The position numbers and the translations under genes are program-made. From NCBI GenBank assembly GCA_024401095.1, contig JAKSLR010000012.1:1-64000 (forward strand): a stretch of DNA of 64,000 nt, read 5' to 3'. This DNA comes from Bacteroidaceae bacterium. GTDB lineage: Bacteria > Bacteroidota > Bacteroidia > Bacteroidales > Bacteroidaceae. The first letter of the stretch is position 1, and every line of letters begins with the position of its first letter. The notes beneath the pieces are model-generated. The model was not told where the DNA came from and ran no database searches. It saw only the letters and a program-made list of their open reading frames with translations. Shown one piece after another: positions 1 to 7,272 of this stretch.

Positions 1-816
1 GAAGGCCTCGGTCAGATGAGCTCCCATTTCAATGATCTTAGAAGGAGAATAGCCACAGAGCTGGGTAAAGTCATTGGTCATGTGAGCCAAATCATAGTAG
101 CCACATTGCCACGCAATTTCTGTGAGTGAACTTTCCTGTGCCGATTTCTGAAGTTCCAGCATGGCCTTATTGAAACGCAGCAGTCTTAGATAAGTTTTCG
201 GAGACAAGCCTACATATTTATTGAAAACACGCGTAAACTGCTTCTGCCCTAAGCAGGCTGCCGATGCAAGATCGCCCGAAGAAAGTGACTCATAATTACG
301 GATAGCAGTAGGATCTCCTTCAACGGGAACAATGTCCTTGAACACTGTAGTCAGTCGATCCATATTCAGGTCATCGATAGGAATGGTTTCCAGACGCTTG
401 CAGAAAAACTCATCCAATAGATTCTTCTGTTCCTCTATCTCTGTGGAGGCAATGATCTGTTCTTCCAAAGCCTTCAGTTCCTGGTCATTCATGTCTTCAG
501 GGCTGGCATGTGACACGGAGATGTGCGGGAAAAACAGATGGGCACAGAACGGGACAAACTCTATACCTAAGATATTGAACAAACCGGTATTTGAATAGAT
601 TTCCATGGAACTCAAATCATGACGATTGAATGCCGTACGGAAAAGTCGGTCATCACCATCAAGCCTGCATTCCTGCGTCAAATAGAAATGCATGCTGGCA
701 GCACCATTGGAGAATATACGCTGAGTACCCGGAGCTGTGCAGCGGGCTGTAAGCAACCAGTAATTACGGATAAACGGTTGCAAATCCGGATGACAAGGGA
801 TAGTCTTAAATTCCAT
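1..816 (-). CDS. AraC-family transcriptional regulator, C-terminus outside window
   Basis: Reading the minus strand from the ATG at 816 gives an uninterrupted 272-codon frame that runs off the window. The N-terminal half begins MEFKTIPCHPDLQPFIRNYW, typical of the DUF6597/ligand-sensing domain of Bacteroidetes AraC regulators. The C-terminal part shows two helix-turn-helix units, including QKQFTRVFNKYVGLSPKTYL and the later AWQCGYYDLAHMTNDF segment, which match AraC DNA-binding domains. It should be a cytoplasmic DNA-binding regulator; its target is unknown. It is divergent from the DUF4932 peptidase gene at 926, with both promoters in the ~110-bp gap, so that gene is one candidate target. 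The missing end should be only a few residues. Confidence 0.88.
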   Translation of the reverse strand, partial: MEFKTIPCHPDLQPFIRNYWLLTARCTAPGTQRIFSNGAASMHFYLTQECRLDGDDRLFRTAFNRHDLSSMEIYSNTGLFNILGIEFVPFCAHLFFPHISVSHASPEDMNDQELKALEEQIIASTEIEEQKNLLDEFFCKRLETIPIDDLNMDRLTTVFKDIVPVEGDPTAIRNYESLSSGDLASAACLGQKQFTRVFNKYVGLSPKTYLRLLRFNKAMLELQKSAQESSLTEIAWQCGYYDLAHMTNDFTQLCGYSPSKIIEMGAHLTEAF

Positions 817-835
817 GGCATTTACTATTTAAAAA

Positions 836-843
836 CAAAATTA
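836..843 (-). promoter_or_regulatory. -7 element of the AraC gene ending at window start
   Basis: The minus strand reads TAATTTTG, matching the Bacteroidota sigma-A -7 consensus TAnnTTTG, about 20 bp before the ATG at 816. Confidence 0.55.
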
Positions 844-887
844 CATGAAATGTCCATTATTTACAAGAAAAAAAGGAAGAAAAATTC

Positions 888-895
888 TATCTTTG
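888..895 (+). promoter_or_regulatory. -7 element of the DUF4932 gene
   Basis: TATCTTTG matches the Bacteroidota -7 consensus TAnnTTTG and lies 30 bp before the ATG at 926. It supports that start over an upstream in-frame ATG at 845, which would precede the promoter. Confidence 0.65.
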
Positions 896-925
896 CCAAT
901 AAATAGTAACGAAAACAGAAAAACT

Positions 926-2305
926 ATGAGAAAAATATACTCCATCTTTATCTTGCTGACATTATCTTTGTCACTGTCGGCACAGAACAATATCCCTACA
1001 GCCTTTGATGAGTGTGTAGATTTAATGAGCCTGATTTGGCGATTAGCAGGAGCACGTGAATACAATACGTGCCCTATCACCCCATACGCCCAGGAGGCAG
1101 ATACCTACTTTGCCGATTTCAAGGATCACAATACAGTAAAACTGGCACGCAAGTATATCCAGGAGAAAGGTGTGGCCTATGATGCCGTGGCATCCATGGG
1201 CATTCATCTGGATGTTACTTCAGACGGTAAGGTAGTCATGGATACCAAACTGCAGAACACCATAGAAAAAAGATGGACAGAAGAAATGCAGAAAGAGTTT
1301 CTTGTGGCTGTGAACGACTTCTATACCCAGACCAACTTCCATAAATGGTACACTTCTACCCTACCCGTCCAGGAAGCATGCCTAAAGGCCTTTCAGACAC
1401 AGAGCAGCAAGATAGACCTGAGCTGGTTTGGCAAGTTCTTCCAGGAAAGCGATGCCAATTTCAGGATCATTCTCTGTCCTCTGGCAGGCAATAACAATTA
1501 CGGCATGGATTGCTTCCTGAAAGACGGCAGCCAACAGCTATGCCCTGTCATCAGCAGCACTACCTACAAGGATGGACAGATAAGCTATGAGAACTCTGCC
1601 TTCCCTATCATCATCCATGAGTTTTGCCATGCCTACTGCAACCCACTCATCGACAAGTTCTGGAATCAGATGGCAGAAACAGCAGAAAACATTTATAAAG
1701 AAAGACAAGAACTGCTAAGTGCACAAGCTTATACCAGAGCAAAGATCATGATGTATGAATCCCTGGTGAGAGCATCGGTTATCCAATACATGCAGGAACA
1801 CTATACCCCACAGCAAGTGAACTTTGAGGAACTCATTGCTGATGAAGAAAGCAAGGGTTTCCTGCTCACACGTACCTTACTGAATGCCTTTGCCAAGGAC
1901 AAAGGTACGCTGAAAATGGAAGCCTTCATGCCTACCCTTCTACAGGAAATAAACAGTTTCACCCTGGAGAAGTACATGGCTCAGCAAATAGAAGCCGACA
2001 AGAATAAAATACACTATAAGGTAAACATAGAGAACGGTTCAACACAAGTTGCCCCAGGCGATTTCACCCTGACCATTACCTTTGATGAGCCTCTTTTTGA
2101 ACCGGGTATCTCCATGAACATGGTAGATGTTGATTTCCCACAGTTCAAGGGCTATTCCTGGAGTGAAGACAAAAAAGTACTTTCTGTAAACTTCTTCATG
2201 GAACCCGATCATGAATACGGTTTCCAGATAAACGGAAGCAGCTACAGAAACAAAGAGGGAAAAGTAGCCGTAGAATCAGTGTTTAAGTTCAAGACCAAGA
2301 AATAA
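926..2305 (+). CDS. Secreted DUF4932 putative zinc metallopeptidase
   Basis: This 459-residue protein starts with a clear signal peptide (MRKIYSIFILLTLSLSLSAQ) and so should act in the periplasm or at the cell surface. Around residues 231-235 it has HEFCH, a gluzincin-type zinc site, with a preceding beta-like IIII segment. The central region matches DUF4932 proteins of Bacteroidetes. The last ~100 residues (from about ENGSTQVAPGDFTLTITFDEPL) look like a bacterial Ig-like Big_5 module ending FKFKTK. The start at 926 is chosen because of the signal peptide and the -7 element just upstream. A longer in-frame extension to 845 would put Lys/Arg-rich residues before the signal. The substrate is unknown. 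Confidence 0.85.
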   Translation: MRKIYSIFILLTLSLSLSAQNNIPTAFDECVDLMSLIWRLAGAREYNTCPITPYAQEADTYFADFKDHNTVKLARKYIQEKGVAYDAVASMGIHLDVTSDGKVVMDTKLQNTIEKRWTEEMQKEFLVAVNDFYTQTNFHKWYTSTLPVQEACLKAFQTQSSKIDLSWFGKFFQESDANFRIILCPLAGNNNYGMDCFLKDGSQQLCPVISSTTYKDGQISYENSAFPIIIHEFCHAYCNPLIDKFWNQMAETAENIYKERQELLSAQAYTRAKIMMYESLVRASVIQYMQEHYTPQQVNFEELIADEESKGFLLTRTLLNAFAKDKGTLKMEAFMPTLLQEINSFTLEKYMAQQIEADKNKIHYKVNIENGSTQVAPGDFTLTITFDEPLFEPGISMNMVDVDFPQFKGYSWSEDKKVLSVNFFMEPDHEYGFQINGSSYRNKEGKVAVESVFKFKTKK

Positions 2306-2392
2306 CAGGCACCTCCCGAAGATTTACAAATACCCTGATTATTAACAAAATACATCTCTTCTCAAAAAAAAGTAAAAATAATAGCATTTTTC

Positions 2393-2420
2393 TGTAATAA
2401 ACAGGACAAGCTTTGCGTCA
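2393..2420 (+). promoter_or_regulatory. Putative ECF-sigma promoter of the first sigma cassette
   Basis: TGTAAT is followed after 18 bp by GTCA. The same layout (TGTAGT, 18 bp, GTCT) precedes the paralogous sigma gene at 4306. This is not the TAnnTTTG housekeeping element, so autoregulation by the ECF factor is likely by inference. Confidence 0.5.
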
Positions 2421-2449
2421 AATGAGTGTAATTAGAAAACAAAAAAACA

Positions 2450-2923
2450 ATGGAACAAAGAGACAAAGAATTTGAACAACTCGTAAGAGAGCACAAGAGC
2501 ACCATCTACACGGTGTGCTACATGTTCTCAAGCGACGAAGACGAAGTGAACGATCTGTTCCAGGAAACACTCATCAACCTATGGAAAGGATTTGCTTCTT
2601 TCCGAGGTGAAAGCAAGGTAGATACCTGGATTTATAGAGTAGCACTGAACACCTGCATCTCCGGTGAACGCAAGAAAAAGAAAAAGGCAGAAACCGTATC
2701 CCTGGAAATGGACGTGAACCTGTACGAGGATACCGATGCAGAAGCCAGACAGGTACAGATGCTCTATAGCCGAATCAACAAGCTGGGACTGGTAGACAGA
2801 GCCATCATCCTGATGTGGCTGGAGAACATGACCTACGAAGAAATAGGAAGTGTAATAGGCATCTCTGCCCAGAACGTGGGCGTGAAACTCTACCGGATCA
2901 AGGAACAATTAAAGAAAAACTAA
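2450..2923 (+). CDS. ECF-type RNA polymerase sigma factor (copy 1)
   Basis: The 157-residue protein has the two-domain layout of ECF sigma factors. Region 2 lies at about residues 5-70 (DLFQETLINLWKGFASFRGE, then WIYRVALNTC). Region 4 is at about 105-155, with a helix-turn-helix in MTYEEIGSVIGISAQNVGVKL. It would direct RNA polymerase to a small regulon. It is followed 19 bp later by a membrane protein gene, the usual position of a cognate anti-sigma or sensor. It is closely related to the sigma factor at 4306, sharing the NDLxQExLINLWKG and SFRGES blocks, so the cassette has been duplicated. No housekeeping -7 element is seen upstream; a putative ECF promoter is. Confidence 0.95.
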   Translation: MEQRDKEFEQLVREHKSTIYTVCYMFSSDEDEVNDLFQETLINLWKGFASFRGESKVDTWIYRVALNTCISGERKKKKKAETVSLEMDVNLYEDTDAEARQVQMLYSRINKLGLVDRAIILMWLENMTYEEIGSVIGISAQNVGVKLYRIKEQLKKN

Positions 2924-2942
2924 CCCTCTAAATTACAGAATT

Positions 2943-3497
2943 ATGGAAGAAATGGATTTTGATGAAATGCGTAACCAGATTGCTATCCTCAAGAATAAAC
3001 TGGACAAGCAGGAAATAGTAAGCCAGAAACTGCTGGAAGGTGTCATGCAGACAAAGGTTGACAAGCTGAAGAGAAAAAGACTCATTCAGGCTATCTGTGC
3101 ACTCTATGTCATGATTGTAGCCCCTTGGACATTTCATACCATTATGGGAGGATCCTGGACATTTGTCGTTATTACCGAACTGTTCATGATGTTGTGTCTG
3201 GTCATTAACTACTTCGTGTTCAAGCCTGTAGTGGGCAATGACCTTATGAACGGAAATGTGCTCGATGTAACCACTACCCTGCTTACATTCAAGAGGAACT
3301 ATAAACGCTGGATCTGGACAGGCGCTATCCTTTTAATAGTTTGGATAAGCTGGCTTATTCTGGAAACCATGCATTCAGACCAATACATGACAATTGGCGT
3401 GATTGTAGGTGGAATCGGAGGCGCCCTTGCCGGTTGGAGAGTAAACAGAACTACACTCAAGACAGCCGATGAAATGATAGAACAGATGAATCAATAA
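2943..3497 (+). CDS. Membrane protein paired with ECF sigma factor (copy 1)
   Basis: This 184-residue protein has an N-terminal acidic/basic coiled-coil-like stretch of about 45 residues (EEMDFDEMRNQIAILKNKLD). Four hydrophobic segments follow: YVMIVAPWTFHTI, FVVITELFMMLCLVINYFVF, WTGAILLIVWISWLIL, and a glycine-rich IGVIVGGIGGALAG. It has no similarity I recognise to a classical zinc-binding anti-sigma domain. Its place directly behind the sigma gene, and the parallel gene at 4798, suggest a membrane partner of the sigma factor, perhaps an anti-sigma whose cytoplasmic N-terminal helix binds sigma. That role is inferred from position only. Confidence 0.75.
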   Translation: MEEMDFDEMRNQIAILKNKLDKQEIVSQKLLEGVMQTKVDKLKRKRLIQAICALYVMIVAPWTFHTIMGGSWTFVVITELFMMLCLVINYFVFKPVVGNDLMNGNVLDVTTTLLTFKRNYKRWIWTGAILLIVWISWLILETMHSDQYMTIGVIVGGIGGALAGWRVNRTTLKTADEMIEQMNQ

Positions 3498-3503
3498 ACA
3501 CAG

Positions 3504-3531
3504 AAAGTCCTGACTTACCAGTCGGGACTTT
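3504..3531 (+). terminator. Hairpin after first sigma cassette
   Basis: A 12-bp stem (AAAGTCCTGACT, loop TACC, AGTCGGGACTTT, with one G-U pair) follows the stop at 3497. The U-run is weak. Confidence 0.55.
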
Positions 3532-3544
3532 ACACTTTATAGAA

Positions 3545-4234
3545 ATGAAAGAAGAAATAAGAAAAAGGCTCTTTGCCCTTCAGGACCTGAAGTATAGAGA
3601 CTTCAATGTATCGCTCATTCCAGGAATAAACCCCGAATTCAGCATTGGCGTAAGAACACCACAAATGCGAAAACTAGCCAAGGAACTGGCTAAACATGAA
3701 CAAATTGGGGAATTTATCCATGAATTGCCTCACCAGTATTACGAAGAAACTAACCTGCACGGATTCCTGATCTGTGAAATCAAAGATTACGAAGAATGCG
3801 TGAGAGAGCTAGACCGTTTCCTTCCTTACGTAGACAATTGGGCCACCTGCGACCTTCTGTCTCCAAAAGCATTTAAGGCAAGCAAGAATCATGAAAAGCT
3901 GTTGACCGACATTCAGCGCTGGATGGCATCGCCCGAACCTTATACCATACGGTTTGGCATAGAAATACTCATGACTTACTTCCTAAACGAAGAATTCAAG
4001 CCAGAATATCTGGAATGGGTAGCCGCAAAGACCCAAGACCATTATTACATCAAGATGATGGTGGCCTGGTATTTTGCCACTGCACTGGCCAAGCAATGGG
4101 AAGCCACCATTCCTGTCATTGAGAAAAGATTATTGCCTAAGTGGACACATAACAAAGCCATCCAAAAGGCTATAGAAAGCTATCGTATCACCCCAGAACA
4201 AAAAGACTACCTCAGAACATTAAAAGAAAAATAA
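3545..4234 (+). CDS. DNA alkylation repair protein, AlkD-like
   Basis: The 229-residue protein is all-helical in appearance and matches the HEAT-like DNA glycosylase family AlkD/AlkC. Recognisable blocks are the N-terminal KYRDFNVSLIPGI..GVRTPQMRKLAKEL and the central YVDNWATCDLLSPK, whose Trp and Asp lie in the family's DNA-binding groove. HNKAIQKAIESYRI near the C-terminus is typical. The family removes alkylated bases from DNA without base flipping. It sits between the two ECF cassettes with its own start 47 bp after the first cassette and after a hairpin, so it may be transcribed separately. Length is normal for the family. Confidence 0.9.
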   Translation: MKEEIRKRLFALQDLKYRDFNVSLIPGINPEFSIGVRTPQMRKLAKELAKHEQIGEFIHELPHQYYEETNLHGFLICEIKDYEECVRELDRFLPYVDNWATCDLLSPKAFKASKNHEKLLTDIQRWMASPEPYTIRFGIEILMTYFLNEEFKPEYLEWVAAKTQDHYYIKMMVAWYFATALAKQWEATIPVIEKRLLPKWTHNKAIQKAIESYRITPEQKDYLRTLKEK

Positions 4235-4245
4235 TTCATTTTTTC

Positions 4246-4273
4246 TGTAGTAAAACACAGAGTCATCTTGTCT
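4246..4273 (+). promoter_or_regulatory. Putative ECF-sigma promoter of the second sigma cassette
   Basis: TGTAGT, an 18-bp spacer, then GTCT. This matches the spacing of the element at 2393-2420, and TTTTTCTGTA is shared just upstream. The matched spacing in two diverged cassettes is the main support. Confidence 0.5.
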
Positions 4274-4305
4274 TATAAGTGAAAACAGTTTTCATTTAAA
4301 AAGAT

Positions 4306-4779
4306 ATGGAATTAAACGAACGCGATTTTAGCATGCTTGTAAAGAAACATAAGGAGAGCATCTACTCGGTATGCCTTATGTTTGCAGATGACCAGGACGA
4401 AGCCAACGACCTGATGCAAGAGGCCCTTATCAACCTCTGGAAAGGACTCAGCTCATTCAGAGGCGAAAGCGATATTAAAAGCTGGATATGGCGAATTACC
4501 ATGAACACCTGCATTACTCAAGAGGGAAAGAAGAAAAGACACAATGAAATAAAAGCCCAGGTGGCCGACCTTCTTACCCCACACAACGAGGACAACAAGC
4601 AAATCAAGATGCTGCACGACCGTATTCATAGACTTCAGCCTTTCGACAGAGCCATTGTCATGCTCTGGCTGGAAGATTTGAGCTACGAAGAGATTGGACA
4701 GATCATAGGAATTACCGCTAAGAACGTATCGGTCAGACTAGTCCGTATCAAGGAAGAATTAAAGAAAATGAGTAACTAA
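4306..4779 (+). CDS. ECF-type RNA polymerase sigma factor (copy 2)
   Basis: A 157-residue ECF sigma factor, the same length as the factor at 2450. Region 2 contains NDLMQEALINLWKGLSSFRGES and WIWRITMNTC; region 4 contains LSYEEIGQIIGITAKNVSVRLVRIKEEL. The region-4 recognition helix differs little from copy 1 (ISAQNVGVKL against ITAKNVSVRL), so the two may recognise similar promoters. It is followed 18 bp later by a membrane protein gene, repeating the organisation of the first cassette. Duplication of the pair with an AlkD-like gene between them is visible; functional cross-talk is inference. Confidence 0.95.
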   Translation: MELNERDFSMLVKKHKESIYSVCLMFADDQDEANDLMQEALINLWKGLSSFRGESDIKSWIWRITMNTCITQEGKKKRHNEIKAQVADLLTPHNEDNKQIKMLHDRIHRLQPFDRAIVMLWLEDLSYEEIGQIIGITAKNVSVRLVRIKEELKKMSN

Positions 4780-4797
4780 CCCCAAAAGAAGACTATT

Positions 4798-5397
4798 ATG
4801 ATTGACAATAGACAAGATGAACTGGAATTACTGAAAGCGCAAATGCAAGTCCTTACCAGTAAACTGCAGAAAAGTGAGATAATCTCGGAAGAAATGATCA
4901 GAGTGAGTGCCTCTGCGCATGGAAAATCCTTGCTGGGAAACAAGCGCTGGGCATACTTCCACTTTTTCCTTTCCGGAATTTTCCTGCCAGGCCTGTTCCT
5001 CTACCAATATTTTGTATTGGGACAATTTAGCCTGATGATACTCATCCTAAGCCTTATCTTCTTCTATTTCAATGTATACCGGAGCTGGAAAGCCATGAAA
5101 CGAAGCAGCATGAAAGAAACATTCCAGTATGGCAGCCTCACAGAAATAGCAGCAGCCACAGCGCAATGGAAGAAAGAAATGAGCAGAGAAAGATGGATGA
5201 CATTTACCATAGCCGGAATATGGCTTGCCGGATTGTTCTATGAAATCTCTGACGAGTTGATAGGAAATCTCGAAGAATCCGTTTGCGTATTCCTTATTGT
5301 GGCCTTCCCACTTTTAGGCGTCTATCATTATTTCCGCCAGGTATCAAAAGCCACAGATTCTATCTTAAACCAGATAAAAGCACTGAAAGAAGACTAA
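4798..5397 (+). CDS. Membrane protein paired with ECF sigma factor (copy 2)
   Basis: A 199-residue protein with an N-terminal helical stretch (RQDELELLKAQMQVLTSKLQKSEIISEEMI) that parallels the N-terminus of the protein at 2943 (NQIAILKNKLDKQEIVSQKLLEGV). Four hydrophobic segments follow: FHFFLSGIFLPGLFLYQYFVL, SLMILILSLIFFYFNVY, FTIAGIWLAGLFY, and VFLIVAFPLLGVYHYF. The shared cytoplasmic helix and its place behind the sigma gene suggest a sigma-interacting membrane protein. No known anti-sigma motif is recognised, so the role stays inferred. Confidence 0.75.
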   Translation: MIDNRQDELELLKAQMQVLTSKLQKSEIISEEMIRVSASAHGKSLLGNKRWAYFHFFLSGIFLPGLFLYQYFVLGQFSLMILILSLIFFYFNVYRSWKAMKRSSMKETFQYGSLTEIAAATAQWKKEMSRERWMTFTIAGIWLAGLFYEISDELIGNLEESVCVFLIVAFPLLGVYHYFRQVSKATDSILNQIKALKED

Positions 5398-5435
5398 TCT
5401 ATTTTCAAACAAAGAGATAACGCATCATTCCAGTC

Positions 5436-5460
5436 TTGCCGAGTTCTAGATTCTCGGCAA
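5436..5460 (+). terminator. Hairpin after second sigma cassette
   Basis: TTGCCGAG and CTCGGCAA form an 8-bp stem with a 9-base loop 38 bp after the stop at 5397. A T-rich stretch follows at a distance, so termination is plausible but not certain. Confidence 0.45.
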
Positions 5461-5564
5461 GAATCTGGTCGGCAATTTATCTTTTAACGAATACAAAGTT
5501 ACAACTATATTCAGGAGTAGATAATTACCATATACGTATAAAGAAAAAGAACTGCTTTATTTTA

Positions 5565-5628
5565 GGCAATTATATACTTTTTGACACCAAGCGAAAAATG
5601 ACGCTGTGAGGGGCAACCCTTGCAGCGT
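5565..5628 (+). repeat. Left inverted end with subterminal hairpin
   Basis: The terminal 26 bp (GGCAATTATATACT... to ACACCAA) are followed after 10 bp by an imperfect stem, ACGCTG-AGGG / CCCT-CAGCG, around GCAA. T-rich sequence follows. It could also terminate the minus-to-plus convergent transcription here. Confidence 0.6.
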
Positions 5629-5745
5629 TTTGCATTTTTTAACACCCTATTTCTGGGGTTCTTCACTTTTTATCTATATGTTTGAGATCACAATCAGTCT
5701 TGTTAGACCAAACTCTGTGTTTGTGATGTGTGAAAAGAAGGTGGG

Positions 5746-6699
5746 TTAATCAACATAAGATTCTGCTTGGTCAACGAAAGAAGATAAGAAATGACAAAGT
5801 TCTTCTAAACATTGTATTTGATGCTTGACATTTCCACTTTCATCATAATACTCATCATCAGTATTTTTGTATTCATCCCTCAATCTCAATGCTTCATCCC
5901 AACATTTGCGATGTAATTGAACTGCCAAATCTACAATCTCCTTGTGTTTATAACTCCACAAACTTCCTTCAGGACCTGAGCCTCCATGACCATTTAGTAT
6001 AGAGGTTCCATCTACAAATTTGTGTCTTTGTGAATCCATCCAATGTTCGTTAAGTACTCTCTTCATTGATTCCCTAATTACTCTATGTAATTGTGATTCT
6101 GTTAATCTAATTCTATTCTTATTCATATTTTTGTTGCAATTTATATTTTGTTTATTATGTTTCTTGTTTTCTTCTATTGGTTCTAACGTAACGGGAATTG
6201 CTTCCTTTCCTTCTACACCCTTAAATGGGTCAACGTACTCACCATTAATGCTAGCGTTCTTAATCGCATTAACAAACGTTTCTATCTCACTACCATCAAA
6301 ATTTTGGCAATTATACACATATTGTGTTACACTAAAAGGTCTTTTCTTTTGGTTGTAGTTAGGAACTTTTCTTGGCTTACATGGATTACCAATTACTTCT
6401 TGACTAGACAAACAAGGGCGGCAATCTTTGTAAGGTTCATTTGTTGGTTTATCAATATGACAGTCATTTGTGGGTGTACCATTCTCAGTGAATGCAATGC
6501 TTATATTAATTCCAAATGCTGGGTCGTATTCTTTCTCAATCCAAAACTTTAAATATGTTCCATGGCTTGAAAAACGAATTTGTCTATTCTTTTCCCCATT
6601 GAACATCTTGAAAGTTTTATAGAAGGAATTGTCTTTTTTGTTAGGTTGGTATTTTAATCTGTAATTTAATTCTCTTACGAAAACAATATTATCTATCAT
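5746..6699 (-). CDS. Hypothetical protein with LTES-type helix
   Basis: A 317-residue protein of unknown function. The N-terminal ~190 residues are polar and beta-rich in appearance, with scattered Cys (NDCHIDK, YKDCRPCLSS). The middle contains a basic, Leu/Glu-rich helix, KNRIRLTESQLHRVIRESMK followed by RVLNE, around residues 195-220. That LTExxLxxxIxESxxxxL helix recurs in many proteins of Bacteroidales phages and mobile DNA as far as I recall; this should be checked by search. The acidic C-terminus ends CLEELCHFLSSFVDQAESYVD. Base composition is much more AT-rich than the flanking genes, so it is probably acquired DNA. It is divergent from the 6749 gene. Confidence 0.6.
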   Translation of the reverse strand: MIDNIVFVRELNYRLKYQPNKKDNSFYKTFKMFNGEKNRQIRFSSHGTYLKFWIEKEYDPAFGINISIAFTENGTPTNDCHIDKPTNEPYKDCRPCLSSQEVIGNPCKPRKVPNYNQKKRPFSVTQYVYNCQNFDGSEIETFVNAIKNASINGEYVDPFKGVEGKEAIPVTLEPIEENKKHNKQNINCNKNMNKNRIRLTESQLHRVIRESMKRVLNEHWMDSQRHKFVDGTSILNGHGGSGPEGSLWSYKHKEIVDLAVQLHRKCWDEALRLRDEYKNTDDEYYDESGNVKHQIQCLEELCHFLSSFVDQAESYVD

Positions 6700-6727
6700 A
6701 TTATGTATTATTTACAATAAATATCAT

Positions 6728-6735
6728 TATCTTTG
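6728..6735 (+). promoter_or_regulatory. -7 element of the 145-residue island gene
   Basis: TATCTTTG matches TAnnTTTG and lies 13 bp before the ATG at 6749, giving a very short leader. Confidence 0.6.
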
Positions 6736-6748
6736 CAAAAAAAGAAAT

Positions 6749-7186
6749 ATGATAATTTATAAGATAAATACAACTACTTTTAACAGAAACACTACTTGCA
6801 GTTATAATTTTGAATCAGTTGATGGTGACAGAATAGCATTAAATCATATTCCATTGCACATTTGTGAACTATATTATTCAAGTAATGCAGATGATATGCT
6901 TTCTTTCGTAATCTATGACATGAATACGTTAGAAGATTATTCCTTTATATTATTAAAGGAATCTAATTTGGATGACAGAGAAGGTGGGGTTGAAATCTTA
7001 GCAATAGGCTATAACTGTAGTGAATCATATAGAGATTTATTGTCACAATTAAAATTTCATGTGTTTTGTATTACAGAAAATGATGAATATAAATATCAAT
7101 ATATTTGGACAAGGGATGCAATTCTTACAGAAGATGAAGCAATCACATCAGAGGGTAGAACTTCCGTAATGGAAAGAGGAGAATAG
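6749..7186 (+). CDS. Hypothetical protein in AT-rich island
   Basis: A 145-residue acidic protein with no family I recognise. It has no signal peptide or membrane segment and alternates short hydrophobic strands with polar loops (IALNHIPLHICELYYSS, LEDYSFILLKESNLDDREGG), as in a small soluble alpha/beta protein. A well-placed TAnnTTTG element directly upstream supports expression. It is divergent from the 317-residue gene and shares its AT-rich composition, so both probably arrived together. A defence or regulatory role could be imagined for the pair but nothing in the sequence shows it. Confidence 0.6.
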   Translation: MIIYKINTTTFNRNTTCSYNFESVDGDRIALNHIPLHICELYYSSNADDMLSFVIYDMNTLEDYSFILLKESNLDDREGGVEILAIGYNCSESYRDLLSQLKFHVFCITENDEYKYQYIWTRDAILTEDEAITSEGRTSVMERGE

Positions 7187-7208
7187 TGCCCCCCCTACCT
7201 CAAAAAAG

Positions 7209-7269
7209 AAATGCTACAAGGGTTCTTGCAGCATTTAAAAAAGTTGGTGTCAAATAGTATATAATTGCC
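7209..7269 (-). repeat. Right inverted end with subterminal hairpin
   Basis: The inverted copy of the 26-bp left end lies at 7244-7269. On its inner side is a hairpin with arms AAATGCT and AGCATTT (7209-7236) carrying the same CTTGCAGC-type core as the left hairpin. It begins 22 bp after the stop of the 6749 gene, so it may also act as its terminator. Confidence 0.6.
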
Positions 7270-7272
7270 AAA

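Larger units (their letters stand above)
5565..7269. mobile_element. Island with 26-bp inverted ends, two unknown genes
   Basis: The 26 bp at 5565-5590 are repeated in inverted orientation at 7244-7269 with a single mismatch. Next to each repeat, on the inner side, is a related hairpin (5601-5628 and 7209-7236). The enclosed DNA is clearly more AT-rich than its neighbours and holds only two divergent genes of unknown function (5746-6699 minus, 6749-7186 plus). No transposase or recombinase is encoded, and no obvious target duplication flanks the repeats. It could be a non-autonomous element moved by an enzyme elsewhere, or two related terminator-like repeats that happen to flank an acquired gene pair. 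The right end stops 3 bp from the stop codon of the ATPase gene, a typical non-disruptive insertion point. Confidence 0.5.

Noticed and set aside
5601..5628. Integron attC-like site
   Set aside because: The hairpin lacks the R'/R'' core sites and no integron integrase is present; it fits a terminator or element end better.
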